Source: Cepaea nemoralis
Lineage: Eukaryota; Mollusca; Gastropoda; Stylommatophora; Helicidae
NCBI GenBank assembly: GCA_014155875.1
Contig: JACEFZ010022374.1
Location: forward strand, 124,001 to 188,000
DNA: 64,000 nt
Direction of reading: 5' to 3'
Shown: one piece after another, positions 33,720 through 44,664 of the stretch
Layout of the letters: each line of letters starts with the position of its first letter
How positions within the stretch are numbered: position 1 is the stretch's first letter
The notes under the pieces: model-generated
Database searches by the model: none
The model's input: the letters and a program-made list of their open reading frames with translations, nothing else
What the model was told of the DNA's origin: nothing
Program-made: the position numbers and the translations under genes

Positions 33720-34290
33720 ATGCAATGCTTCAAATGTAGGGCATTTGGTCACGGGTTTCCCTTTTGTCCTTTAAGACGTATTTATAAGGAAGCGAACATG
33801 GGGATGCTAACGTCTAGCAGTGGTAGTGACTCTGATGACGTCACACAAGCAAATACAGCTGACATTGAGTACTCTCCAGTAGACCAGCTTGTGTTACGTC
33901 TCAGGACTTCCATAGAGATGAAGTTTAACATGCGGACACCAAGTCCCTGTACAAGAGACGAACGCAGTCCAGATCACGAATGGGACATTGGTTGTGCAAA
34001 AGCCATTGTGAACGGAATACAATGCAGCTTGGTGCGTGGTTCCAGAGCAAGTATAGTCGGCATTCACAAAAGACTGATCAGAGATTCCGACTACACTGGG
34101 GAACACGTTATTTGTAGAACTTTTGGGGGAGAAGAGAAAAGTTTCGAATCACGTGGGTTGATATTAACTGCCCATACTTTTCTGGTAGAATCAAAGTAGC
34201 TGTTCTGCCTGACCCACGTGCGGATGTCCTCCTGGGGAATATTCCAAATGTACATGATGTTTCTCTAGAAGACATAACACAGTGGGAAGT
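33720..34290 (+). pseudogene. Element P zinc knuckle and aspartic protease
   Basis: QCFKCRAFGHGFPFC is a CX2CX4HX4C knuckle. The protease region aligns with element M, but its active site reads VRGSRASIVG in place of VGDTGASIIG, so the catalytic Asp is gone. RTFGGEEKSF follows, and after a frameshift at about 34190 comes GRIKVAVLPDPRADVLLGN, the C-terminal protease segment. Confidence 0.85.
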
Positions 34291-34299
34291 GAAACATCT

Positions 34300-35690
34300 G
34301 CTAGCAAATGCTGTTACTCGTTTACAATCTCATAAAGAGAATCAGGTACTTCAGGACAACACATTGTCTAACTCACAAGCATTGCCTCAATTGGTAGAGA
34401 AACCTGAAGATTTTGGTGCATTACAATCCGCTGATGCATCATTACAGCACTGCTTCACTCGAAGTGGATCTTCCACCAAAATCTCGAAAGTTGGTAAGTG
34501 GTCCTTCACAATGCATAACAACATTTTGACACGGGTATATGAGAAAAATGGTAACCGAATAGAACAAACAGTTGTGCCTACACAGTTCCGACAGAAAATA
34601 TTGCAGACAGCGCACGATATTCCTTTTGCAGGACATATGGGCGTTGCAAGAACATCCGCCAGAATTTTAGCGAATTTTTACTGGCCGGGTTTTGCCAAAG
34701 ACATACGCGAGTACGTTCAATCATGTAGTGTATGTCAAAAGATGTCACAAAAGGGTCGACATCCTAAGGCACTTGTGCAACCGACGGATTTATCATCCCG
34801 CCCGTTTGAGAAGATTCGCTGTCGATATTGTTGGACCCTTGAATACTGTAACAGATAGGGGTAACAGGTACATTCTTACAGCAGTCGACACGTGTACTCG
34901 TTGGCCAGAAGCTGTAGCTCTAAGAGAATCACTTCATCGGTCATTGTCGATGCTTTCCTCTTGCTGTTTTCTCGGATAAGTTTTCCGTTATGTATCCTAT
35001 CTGACAAGGGCTCACAATTTATTTCTGGGGCTACACAAGCTATCGGTAATATGTTAAGGATTAAACAGATGTTTTCTTATAGCTTTCACCCGATGTCACA
35101 TGGGATTATAGAGAATTTAAACGGGACGTTAAAAAGAGCTTTAGCCATAGTAACAGCTCAACGTCCGAAGGATTGTGACATTCTTTTGCCAGCGGTGTTA
35201 TTTGCTTATCGGGAAGTACCGCAGGCCAGTACAGGGTTTTCACCTTTCGAACTTGTATACGGTGCCAATCCACGCGGGCCTGTGCAAATATTAAATGAAC
35301 TATTCACAGGTGAAGTCAAAGACCAACCAACCAGAGAGACGTACGAACAGGTTACCAGCCTCCGTAATAAGATCATGACGTCATGCACAATCGCAAAACA
35401 AGTGTTACATGACGCAGGCAATAAATATCGCCAGTATGCTAATCGTTCGGCAAAAACAATATCATTACAAGAAGGGGTCGAGGTTTTATTATTGCTGCCT
35501 AATCCTATCGAAACTCTATCGACTTCATGGCAGGGTCCGTTCAAAATTATAAAGAAAATATCTGATGTCGATTACCAAATCTTGGTTCGTGATAAGCCTA
35601 GGATATACCATATTAATATGCTCAAACCGTATCATTCTAGACAGTCTGGCGCGTCAGCTGAGTTGGCTGAGCAAGACATACAAAATACTG
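34300..35690 (+). pseudogene. Element P integrase
   Basis: Zinc-binding region HDIPFAGH plus CSVCQKM (H2C2 intact). Core: FAVDIVGPLNTVTDRGNR (Asp 1, about 34826), CILSDKGSQFISG (Asp 2) and HGIIENLNGTLKR (Glu), so the DDE triad survives. Two compensating frameshifts at about 34815 and 34930 interrupt it. Near the C-terminus TSWQGPFKIIKKISDVDYQI and YHINMLKPYHS resemble the GPY/F module. It would insert the cDNA. Confidence 0.92.
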
Positions 35691-35839
35691 CTTTATGTTC
35701 AGTCATCAATGAACAAGCTGATGATTCCATTCCACAAACGTTTCCTACGCCTATCGTAGCAAACAAACATAGTTGGAAATCAGTTCTCATATACACGAAA
35801 CTATCGCAGACTGATCACAAAATGTTTAGACAATTATTA

Positions 35840-36720
35840 GAAGAGTTTAGTGATATATTTTTTTTTCGGATTCACCAGGTAAAACTTCGTGTATCAAACA
35901 TCACATCCAGTTAAACTCGCAAATACCAGTAAGAACCAAACCGTATCCGATTCCATTACACTATCAGGATAGGGTTATCAAGGAAATCATTGAGTTAGAA
36001 CAAGCAGGTATTATTCGCAAATCTTCTTCTCACTACTGCTCGCTTCTTGTAATTATTAAAATAAAAGATGGTAAACTTCGCATTTGTGTTGACTATCGCA
36101 AAGTCAACGCTCTCACATTCCTTCACGCTGAGCCAATGCCTCATATCGACGATTTGATAGCTGGCATGGCTAAATCGACAGTGGTTTTCGAAACTAGACC
36201 TCACGAAAGGGTATAGGCAAATACTGATGTCTGAAGATTCGATTCATATTACTTCGTTTGCTACACCATTAGGGTTATACGAATTTCTTATATCTTCCCT
36301 TTTGGTCTTCAGAACTCACCGGCAACGTTTACTCATATGATGCGAATGTTACATAGATATATCACAAATACAGCAACATACATGGATGATATATGTATAC
36401 ATACTTCTGATACTGCTCATCATATCGCAATTCTGAGACAGATCTTTAGTCGTATTCGAACTGTTCGGTCTGACAGTTAAACCTAGTAAGACTGAAATTG
36501 CTTTTCAAGAAATTCAATTTTTGGGACATAAAATATCAAAAGGGTTTCTGTATACTAATCCAAAAATCGTGACGAAAATTCTCGACATTCGTGCACAAAA
36601 AAAAAACGAAAAAAAAAAAAAAGAAGTCAGAACCATTATGGGTCTTATTAATTACTATCAAAAGTTTATAAAAAACATCTGCTGAAATGACATCTCATTT
36701 ATCAGAATTATTAAAGAAAG
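35840..36720 (+). pseudogene. Element P reverse transcriptase
   Basis: Follows the integrase linker EEFSDIFF. Readable pieces: VRTKPYPIPLHYQDRVIKEI, LEQAGIIRKSSSHYCSLLVI, LRICVDYRKVNALTFLHAEP, FGLQNSPATFTHMMRMLH, TATYMDDICIHTS (YMDD), EIQFLGHKISKGF and TIMGLINYYQKFI. At least four frameshifts, plus an A-rich expansion at 36597-36624. The gypsy-type RT connection to RNase H is preserved. Confidence 0.92.
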
Positions 36721-36779
36721 AACAATCAAATAAAATTAGGTGATCAGAGACGCATGAAAGTATTCTTCAAGAAATAAAA

Positions 36780-37193
36780 TCTATTTTCAGTTCTCCGCCC
36801 ATTCTCAGAATTCCCGACATGTCAAAAGATTTTGTCGTTCAAACGGATGCCAGTTCACATTCGATCTCTTGTATTCTACTACAACAGTATAACGGTTTGC
36901 TTCATCCAGTTCTATATTCTAGTAGAAAGTTAAATGAGACTCAAAAGCGTTATGCGATTACAGAACTTGAAGCACTGACTTTGGTCGAAGCGGTTAATAA
37001 ACTCTCTAAATACCTGTTAGGGAAAAAATTCATGGTTATCTCAGATAACAAGCCACTTAATATTTTTAAGGATAGCTCACCAAAGAAAGCCAGAATTCAC
37101 AGGTGGGCATTGCTTCTTCAAGACTACGACTTTACTGTGTCTCACATTCTTGGCAGGGATAACAATCTTGCTGACCTATTAAGTCGACTGTAA
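36780..37193 (+). pseudogene. Element P RNase H
   Basis: An open 124-codon stretch: DFVVQTDASSHSISCILLQQ (Asp), RYAITELEALTLVEAV (Glu), KFMVISDNKPLNIF (Asp), and the closing HILGRDNNLADLLSRL. All expected acidic residues are visible. It is the last domain of pol and ends with a stop at 37191-37193; no integrase follows, unlike ordinary gypsy elements. Confidence 0.93.
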
Positions 37194-38410
37194 TATCGCT
37201 GTTCTTAGAAATATTTATTAAGTCAGAATAAAATAATGTGTTATTTTTAAGAATTACAGTATTCTGACTGTGACACATTGCTGATATACCACATACATAT
37301 TAATAGTATTTTATATAAGGTTAGTCACTTATTTGTATTATTATTTCAGAGTGAATGAGTGGCAAGCTACAGTGAGGCTTGTTGTTTCCGGCTAATGGAC
37401 ATTTTAGGTGTGCCTGATGAACATTTTAGGTGTTCCGGATGAACATTTTAGGTATGCCGGATGAACATTGTAAGTCATTATTACTGCCGCGAGATGAACT
37501 TAGACGGATATTCGCACTATTCATTTACACTTGAACAGTTGTTGTCAACGCTGTATTCAAAGTGTCGATCATTTAGATTCGGTTAAGTATGGAACTGCTT
37601 ATTCGATAGTATTGTGGAAACGGAAAGACATTTTATTATTTATATTATAAACAATATTTTACTTAGGTAATATTGACATAGGAAATGTTATTATCAGTTT
37701 TCATATTCTACTTAGTTAGTAATGGTTCAGTTATACGTGTTATTATTCTTATTGAGTGATTAGAATATTAGTGTATGAATTTCATTCCTAAACGTATGTA
37801 GTGATGTTATTATATAGATTGTTGATACTCGGAATTTTAGTACGTTATGAATTAGTTAAATTGATAATGATAATTATATATGTCTTTCCTTTGCATATAG
37901 ATAAATACGTAACGTGTATGCGATAGATAACAATTATATATATATATATGTATTTTCTAGCGTTGTGTGAATGAAAAGGATGCATGGAAGGGGAATTAAC
38001 AATAACAATGCACATTTTATTAAAATAGTCCACACGAACATTAACAATACAGTGCAGAATAGGTACAGATTTTAATATAATCATTCTAAAATTTACTTAG
38101 TAATATAAAGAACACACATAGTTACTTAAATACAGTACCGTAAAATTACATTGATATTAGTTAGCTACCAACGACATGGTAGGTATATGTGGCGAATGAT
38201 GGAAAGAAATGATGACTATTGTAAAGTCGACATATTGCGATTCAGGCGTCAATGGAAAGCAGTTGCACATAGTAGCCAGTAATGACGTCGGGTTTTCAAC
38301 ACAGGATCATGTTTTTATTTGCTGTAGGTACTTGCGGTTGCAGAGGCATATAGGTTTTTACAAGGGGTCAGCGTTGATACGCGATTAACAGCCATTTATA
38401 TATATATATT

Positions 38411-38505
<95 letters not shown>

Positions 38506-38793
38506 GCGGCGTCTGAACCTTGGTTTTATCTGCAAGTGGTCGATTCGTAGATACGCAAGTAACAGCTACTAAAATATATGAGCTGGCGGCGATCGAGACT
38601 TGAGTTTTAATCCTGTGTCTGATATCTCCACGTCCTATGCTGTCTCATTGTAGCATTCTGTATCCCAACGACGATGGATTCGTAAATCGAGTACGAATTA
38701 GAGTAATTTACGTCGCCTCCATCAATCGTGGACATGTCTGATGATAATAAGATAGGTAAATGTCTTACAAACATTTTTTGTGAGGGGGGCAGC
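37194..38793 (+). other. Element P 3' untranslated region and polypurine tract
   Basis: 1.6 kb with no coding sequence (no envelope-like frame). It contains (TA)n at about 38396-38424, (TG)n at 38425-38502 and a short triplicate of gatgaacattttaggt around 37390-37455. gtgaggggggcagc abuts the 3' LTR and is the likely polypurine tract. Confidence 0.85.
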
Positions 38794-39230
38794 TGTCATA
38801 TACCATATGACAGGCATGTAGAGAGTGAACTGATGTGCACACACATCAGTGAACAAACATAGAACAGTAGTTAAACAAAGCACAATGTAGCACTACAGAC
38901 GCACAAGTGCTACGTCATCAAGTCGCGTTGATTAACAACGCGATTGTTTCTTAGACACACTTCACCGCCAGCCTTCACACAGAATAGACTTATCTAGGCT
39001 CTACACAGAAAGCAGTACCAACGATGCATTACAACGCTCTACACCTTCATCGATAGACAACAGTAACTCGTTCACACAGGCACGTTCACGACCAGCCACG
39101 GCATTTATTAATCGCCGGACAGCGATCGCGGGTGCTGATCCATCCTGATATGACCATGTAGTTTCCGACGCCGAATAACCATGCTGCGCGATCGTCATGG
39201 CTTGACGGCCAGAGGCCGTTAGCACCAGTC

Positions 39231-39280
<50 letters not shown>

Positions 39281-39661
39281 AAGCTACTGGACACAACACG
39301 GACACTTGGGCTACGTGATATGGAAGTTTGTGGCGGGAGCACGATTCTTCGGTGAATGGTTGAAATGTCCTGCGTGCGGCCGGCTGGAGAGACTGCTCGC
39401 ATCCGTGATTAATATGAACTACAGGTGAGAATAAACGGCATCAATCATCGTGCTCATGGCTTGTTCGTTAGTGCAAGCTCATGTGGTGTTGATGTGAAGG
39501 GTTGGATGCAGTGTGCCTGCCCATAGGCTTTGGCGGGGAATCCGGGAGAATCTCAAGGTCATCATCTTATCCCTGGACAACGTTGAGTCGCATGACACAG
39601 GCAGTGGTACCTTTTCATCATTAGAGCACACTATTTGAGATGAACAGTCCACTCATTGACA
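38794..39661 (+). repeat. Element P 3' LTR
   Basis: Starts tgtcatatacc and ends actcattgaca. It matches the 5' LTR along its length with scattered substitutions and a shorter (CA)n (39233-39277). The target duplication actac follows immediately. Confidence 0.93.
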
Positions 39662-39789
39662 ACTACCATCGTCATGAAATTCCTTATATACCTTACATGG
39701 TCTGTCGTTGGGAAATTCTCTACTGTAGCTGCATGCTTGTCTTCTAAATCGTCTGAGTCGCTACTAGTGAATATGTATGCTGAACTAGC

Positions 39790-39995
39790 TTCTTTTCATG
39801 TTTTCCTCATTCTACAAAATCGTGAGGTGTGCCCGTAAGCCCTACACGCGAAGCATTTAACACTATTTTTTGTAAGAATCATACTTACTGATCTTCTTAG
39901 AAGTGAGGTATTTAAGGTAAGAATCGTACAACGGGTTCTTGTCGCACATTTCAAGATTGCCATGCTGGAGTTTACAATGTGGGCACTGCATGAAA
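39790..39995 (-). pseudogene. Element M zinc knuckles
   Basis: Minus-strand translation gives QCPHCKLQHGNLEMCDKNP and, in another frame, CFACRAYGHTSRFC (CX2CX4HX4C). The order equals that of element P (33600 and 33722), confirming that the two elements are related and that P split M just after this point. Confidence 0.85.
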
Positions 39996-40087
39996 TAACC
40001 CTTTCTCGGCCTGTCTAATTCTCTATGTGTGTTGTGATATGGCCCGCTGCCTCTATGCTGTTGGCTATATTGTGAGAATCTGTTCGT

Positions 40088-41095
40088 TCAACCGTGGTAT
40101 CGTTGATTATGTACTCTTGCACTTGCTCCCATGACCAGCTCTGGTTGAGCTCCATCAGCAAATACTTCGCGATGTGCGTTATAGAATGCTTCTCCACGTG
40201 CCTCCATCTCCGGGACTGATTTGAACTTGTTCTCGACCAGAAATGTGAACATCGATTCTGGTACCGATGACAGTAACTTATTTCTCAGCATGAGATCACG
40301 TAGCTTCTCAAAACCTGAACCCACGTCCGCTAATCTCAGCCACTTATCAAAGAGGGAGGATGTTTCTGAGACGTAGTCCAGCAACGTCTGGTTTGCTTTT
40401 GGTGCTAGAGTCTTAAATTTCGTTCTCAACCCAGCTTCATCTAAGGAAATGTGAGCCAAGACCCTATCTCTAATGTATGTATAGTTGGTCCGTAAGTTCT
40501 CAGAGATAAACTCCACAACGTTCAAAGGTTCCAATGCGAAGTGACGGTGAAATGAAATCGGCCAGTCTTCCATTGGAATCTTGTAAAACTTCACTAACAC
40601 CTCGAAATTAGTATTAGATATGGAATCGACTTGTGTAAAGTTCCTGATGAGACCCTGGTACCGTTTAATAGGATCTCCAGTCTTTGCTTGCAATTTTGTC
40701 TGCGCAATCTCGGCTTCTCGGTCGTTCTCCATAGTTTTAACTTTTAAGTTCCCTTCAATTTCCTTGTCCTTCATAATCAACTCAGCCGCTAGTTTTTCCT
40801 TCTCAAATGTAATCCTCTCTCTTTCCAAGGCTAGTTCCCTATCTTTCGCAGCTAGATTTTCCTTTTCTACTGCAAGCTCTCTTTCTTTGAGAACTCCTTT
40901 TCCGCTGCTAACCTTTCTTTTTCCATAGTATCTGCAGTTCTCTCTCTTCTTTCTCAGCTGCCTTGGTCGCTGCTCTCTCTCTTTCCGCTGTTGAGCTTGA
41001 AACGCTTTTAGTTCCTGTTTTGCCCATGTTCTCAATTCTTGACCGATCAATCCGGACTTCTCACTCATGTCCATAAAATCTTGCAACGTCAACAT
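40088..41095 (-). CDS. Element M gag
   Basis: 335 open codons, the longest intact transposon frame here. The N-terminus MLTLQDFMDMSEKSGLIGQE is followed by a highly charged coiled coil (about residues 40-170), then the gag core: IKRYQGLIRNFTQVDSISN, DWPISFHRHFALEPLNVV, YTYIRDRVLAHISLDEAGLR, SSLFDKWLRLADVGSGFEKL and MFTFLVENKFKSVPEMEARG. It aligns throughout with element P gag. It ends before the zinc knuckles, so a frameshift or stop separates them. Its RNA-packaging role is known from the family only. Confidence 0.9.
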   Translation of the reverse strand: MLTLQDFMDMSEKSGLIGQELRTWAKQELKAFQAQQRKEREQRPRQLRKKRENCRYYGKRKVSSGKGVLKERELAVEKENLAAKDRELALERERITFEKEKLAAELIMKDKEIEGNLKVKTMENDREAEIAQTKLQAKTGDPIKRYQGLIRNFTQVDSISNTNFEVLVKFYKIPMEDWPISFHRHFALEPLNVVEFISENLRTNYTYIRDRVLAHISLDEAGLRTKFKTLAPKANQTLLDYVSETSSLFDKWLRLADVGSGFEKLRDLMLRNKLLSSVPESMFTFLVENKFKSVPEMEARGEAFYNAHREVFADGAQPELVMGASARVHNQRYHG

Positions 41096-42058
41096 GTTGT
41101 CACAATATCCTGTAAATTATACAGCTGAAATACAATATATCCGTGTGCAATGCGAAATTGATTGGAAGACAGAAAGTAATTGCGTCAAAAGTATAAAAGG
41201 TTGAATGAAATGCCAACACGATCAACAATGCTATAAATAGAATTTCAAAACAATGCAGCAAGCTTGACGCGGAATTAAATATTGCCTTAACCCGTTACAG
41301 TAGATACAATCCATACAAGACAGGTAATAAAATATAATCTGTATAAAAGAATATCACGCGACAAGACACATAAACTGCTACCAGAGAGGTAGACGAAATG
41401 TAACGCAGACGCACATATCTATTCACATGTAAAAGAACCACGGAGAACGTATAGCTACGAACAGATAAAGACTATTACAGAACAACACGGGTACTAACCA
41501 ACCGCGAGGTCGCCACAAAATAAATTTGTAATGAACTGACTGATGTCAGTACAGAACGTATCCTTGCACCTGACAATTACAATTATCTGGCGCAAAAATA
41601 GCCCCGCCAACCGCCCACACGAATAAACGATAACGAATCGGCCATGGAGAAAATATATAACTTTAAAAGTAAACACCCAAACAGAATGCCAAAACAACAA
41701 CAAATACTTCAACATGTCTGTTGTTTGAATATGGTGTCAACTGACAATAACGCTGTCTCCAGGCATCAGCGGGCGCTGGTAACGTTGGTATCTATACAAG
41801 TAATGGCAGTGTCGTGTATGTCCACTTAATAACTGCCATACAATGAATGACGATCCGTGACATATGATAGCTTCATTAGATGTTCCGAATATGACGTCAA
41901 CTACTCTGTCCGATTGTATCCGTGTAGATTCGTCGACGTCTTCCTCCTGTACGCCCGTCCGGTACTGGCGATGTGAACGACGATGTCGTATATATGCGGT
42001 AAATAGAAATGTTAACTGCTGACATCTGGCTGTCTTCTGCACTGCTTACACATAGTAA
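41096..42058 (-). other. Element M leader, possible LTR
   Basis: No coding. On the minus strand TGGCGACCTCGCGGTTGG (41498-41515) could be the primer-binding site, with an LTR at higher coordinates, but TG/CA ends adjacent to it are not clear. No matching LTR exists elsewhere in the window. Confidence 0.35.
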
Positions 42059-42904
42059 TTGACTGACACAGAATAAACATGTTCCTTGCTTGGGATGACA
42101 CGATGTGGTAAAACTTAATATATGTGGCTTACTGGCGATGGCTTCACTTTACAATTCAGATGCAGTTGCTTCCGTTTCTAAGAGCCCACCACTTTCTGCC
42201 GTAAGGTAACTGCGGTAAACGCAACAATGAACGTCAGCAAAACACAACTAGTCCCTCATCGGGGTAACACCAAATGGACAGAACCTGGAAGCGCGTGCCA
42301 ACATCAATAAATAACCTGAAGCCGTTAGTCAATCTCAGTTATGGCAACATTTATTGTCCAGGTTCAAGCTTGTGCACACATCTCCATGAGAGCGAGATTA
42401 AGCTATTAATAATTCATATAATACCATGCCTGTTCAGCCAGGCGGGTTGGTATTGAAAGTAGATGCATAATGATCGCACAAATGAACCTATTCTATAACT
42501 GAAGATATAATGTCCAGGTGCTTCTAGTCAGCTGCCGCTTCTGACTGTACCGGTCGGCCTCTATGTCACCTTGCCATGATTTTCCACTTCCCAATTTGTG
42601 TATTCGCATCTATCGTCATTTCTGGCTAATATGAATTGTGCCTTGATAAGCTGGCTCTCCCATCCAATATTTATTAGCCATCAGTGCGATGTCCTACCAG
42701 TTTGTAGCCGATCTTGCTTCTCTGAAAATAATCGTGCTGCCTCCTAGCTGTCAGTCCAAGGTTCGTCTGTTGCTGTTGTTGACTCCTCCTGTGACGTTCT
42801 CTGCTGTTTCACGTCACTTCGTTAGTTTCTCTTGCGTTTTGGTTTCGAGATTCTCTGACAATTCTTTTTGACGTCATTTCGTCTGACCTGCTACTTGGCA
42901 GACG
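42059..42904. other. No recognisable feature
   Basis: No frame or repeat match supports a call. It lies between element M and a truncated LINE C. Confidence 0.45.
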
Positions 42905-43524
42905 CGTCAATTGTTCCACCTATACAAACGTAAAGGAAATCGCCAATCCCGTGACACCCACCGAGGTATCTCCTTGGTCTCAATTGCAGGGAAGATACTC
43001 GACAGAATTCTTCTCAATCGTCTCACAGACCATCTTGACCAAGGTCTTCTTCCTGGGAGTCAATGTGATTTCAGAAAGAAAAATAAAATTTAAAAAAAGA
43101 GGAACTGTTAAGATGATTTTCACTGCAAGGCAGTTGCAAGAGAAATGTCAGGAACAGAACTCCGAAATGTTCTTCACTTTCATTGATCTTACCAAGGCTT
43201 TTGTTACAGTCAGCAGAGAAGGACTGTGAAGGATTATGGCGAAATAATGCTGTCCACGAAAGTGTGCCCAAATAGTGCTGCTAAATCATGATGATATGCA
43301 GGCAAGAGTCCAGGGAAATGGGGAATTGCCTGAGCCCTTTCCTATCACCAATGGAGTGAAGCAAGGCTGTGTTCTGACACCAACATTGTTCAGCTTAATG
43401 CTTTCAGCAATGCTGACCAATGCTTTCGAAAACAACGACATTGGAATAGACATCAATTACCGCATGGATGGAAAGTTATTCAATCTCAGAAGGCTGAAAT
43501 CTAAAAACCAAAGCTCCTGTAAGG
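42905..43524 (+). pseudogene. LINE C reverse transcriptase fragment, copy 1
   Basis: DTHRGISLVSIAGKILDRIL, LLNRLTDHLDQGLLPGSQCD, TARQLQEKCQEQNSEMF, FTFIDLTKAFVTVSRE (motif A; the usual second Asp is Val), NGVKQGCVLTPTLFSLMLSA, then GIDINYRMDGKLFNLRRLKS. It ends before the YADD motif at exactly the same base as copy 2 (61953), showing the truncation precedes the duplication. Confidence 0.85.
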
Positions 43525-43667
43525 TGTAAGTATGTATGCAGGTACGTGTGTTTTTAAGAATGTGAGTGTGCATGTGTCTGCCTGTCTCATAACATGTTAA
43601 TATGCATTGTTTATGTTTACAGCATTTATTTGACAATGTTTGTTTTTTTCTATGTGAATGTATCAGA

Positions 43668-43753
43668 AATGTGGTTTCTGATGAAAATGCAAAGAGTACC
43701 ATGGACAGATAGAAAAACCAATGACCAAGTACTACAGGAGACAAATGAAAATC
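43668..43753 (+). mobile_element. LINE A fragment, left half
   Basis: Encodes EMWFLMKMQRVPWTDRKTND, the LINE A C-terminal region. It begins directly after gtgaatgtatca, which in the other duplication copy runs on into tgcactattg, so this LINE is an insertion. It is interrupted at aatgaaaatc (43744-43753) and resumes at 46330. Confidence 0.88.
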
Positions 43754-44049
43754 TTTCTATAGTATGTCCCACAAAGAATGCCTATATTCACGATCAATTA
43801 TTTTGAAAACTGTCTGTTGCATCGTTATGAAATGTTTCCAGCCGTCTTATATTTACCCCCACCCAAGGAATATGTCTTTGATAGGTCCAAAAGCAACTTA
43901 AATCATTGAAAGCGGCAACATTTCTTTGATGTTTTGGGGGAAAATGTAGTGAATTCACGCTAACAAACTAGTCTTACAGTAAACCACGTTATTTCTGGTA
44001 AAGACACAAGTACAAGGCGTAGCCAGGTTCGTATGGGAGTGGGTGCAAT

Positions 44050-44273
44050 AAAAAAAGTAGCTTAAAGTAGCATTGCACCGGGTTTTTATCCCATATGGCT
44101 CAGTCTCTTTCCGCAGGGCGGAAATCGTGGCACAAAGCACGAACTCCGTATCTCCAGCGACGACCCTCTGGAGTCTCCGAAAAAATGCACTCGTGAAATG
44201 AAGGAATCGAACATACAACCCTCGGAGCCCAAGTCAGACGGCTTGACCACTTCACCACGGAGATTCCTGAGAG
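44050..44273 (-). mobile_element. SINE C, copy 1
   Basis: Target duplication gggtgcaat at 44041-44049 and 44274-44282. Reverse read: A box gtggtgaagtggtcaagcc, B box ttgtatgttcgattcc, then tttcggagactccagag, gtcgtcgctgg, acggagttcgtgctttgtgc and ccctgcggaaagagac, ending with a T-rich 3' end. The promoter boxes are close to canonical. Confidence 0.93.
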
Positions 44274-44448
44274 GGGTGCAATGAGTAATATTAGTAAAGA
44301 CAGGATGTACAGAGGTATGGGGTAAATAATGTGTAAATTGACAGGAAAGTAGAAGGAATATATTTCTTACCTTATTTTTCATTTCCTTCTTGTTTCTTCA
44401 GCTGCTGGTTAATAATTGTACACAAGTATCCATGTTACTAGGATGCAT

Positions 44449-44625
44449 TTAGCTTTTTATATTGAGCTCGTGAAAGCTTCCAAATAGCTGTGCGTTAATG
44501 TGCGTATGGAGTGACCAGAAATGATACCGCAATTTAGTCATCATGTTTCCATTTGTAAGGATCTGTTCAGCTGTCTGTGTAGTTTGTTCACACGTACACA
44601 TGGGTGACAGACCCGCTGTGAGTCT
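44449..44625 (-). mobile_element. LINE C-terminal zinc-motif scrap
   Basis: The minus strand reads GLSPMCTCEQTTQTAEQIL and HTHINAQLFGSFHELNI, the same motif as MCTCGLASQTAEHILQGC at 59210. A (CAGA)n tract borders it. It lies inside the Tc1/mariner-like element, replacing the transposase C-terminus. Confidence 0.6.
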
Positions 44626-44664
44626 TCGTGACAGACAGACAGACAGACAGACAGACATATATTA

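Larger units (their letters stand above)
30328..39661 (+). mobile_element. LTR element P, Gmr1-like (gypsy proteins, copia order)
   Basis: A 9.33-kb element with two LTRs, a perfect 5-bp target duplication actac (30323-30327, 39662-39666), a PBS-like site, gag with coiled coil and zinc knuckles, and pol in the order protease, integrase, RT, RNase H, then a 1.6-kb untranslated region and a polypurine tract. Frameshifts in gag, integrase and RT, and a ruined protease motif, show it is dead. Ty3/gypsy-like proteins with copia-like order are the hallmark of the Gmr1 group; I infer membership. Confidence 0.93.
39662..42058 (-). mobile_element. LTR element M, 5' (gag and leader) portion
   Basis: Continues element M upstream of the element P insertion: zinc knuckles, gag and a non-coding leader. 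The LTR of M cannot be proved because its other LTR is missing; sequence to about 42058 probably includes it. Confidence 0.7.

Noticed and set aside
37194..38793. Envelope gene after pol in element P
   Set aside because: No frame longer than about 80 codons and no signal or membrane segments; treated as untranslated region.
30328..39661. Ordinary copia element
   Set aside because: The domain order is copia-like, but RT (YMDD with gypsy flanks), integrase GPF module and RNase H sequences are gypsy-type.
41498..42058. Defined 5' LTR for element M
   Set aside because: A PBS-like site exists but no second LTR or clear TG/CA boundary allows confirmation.
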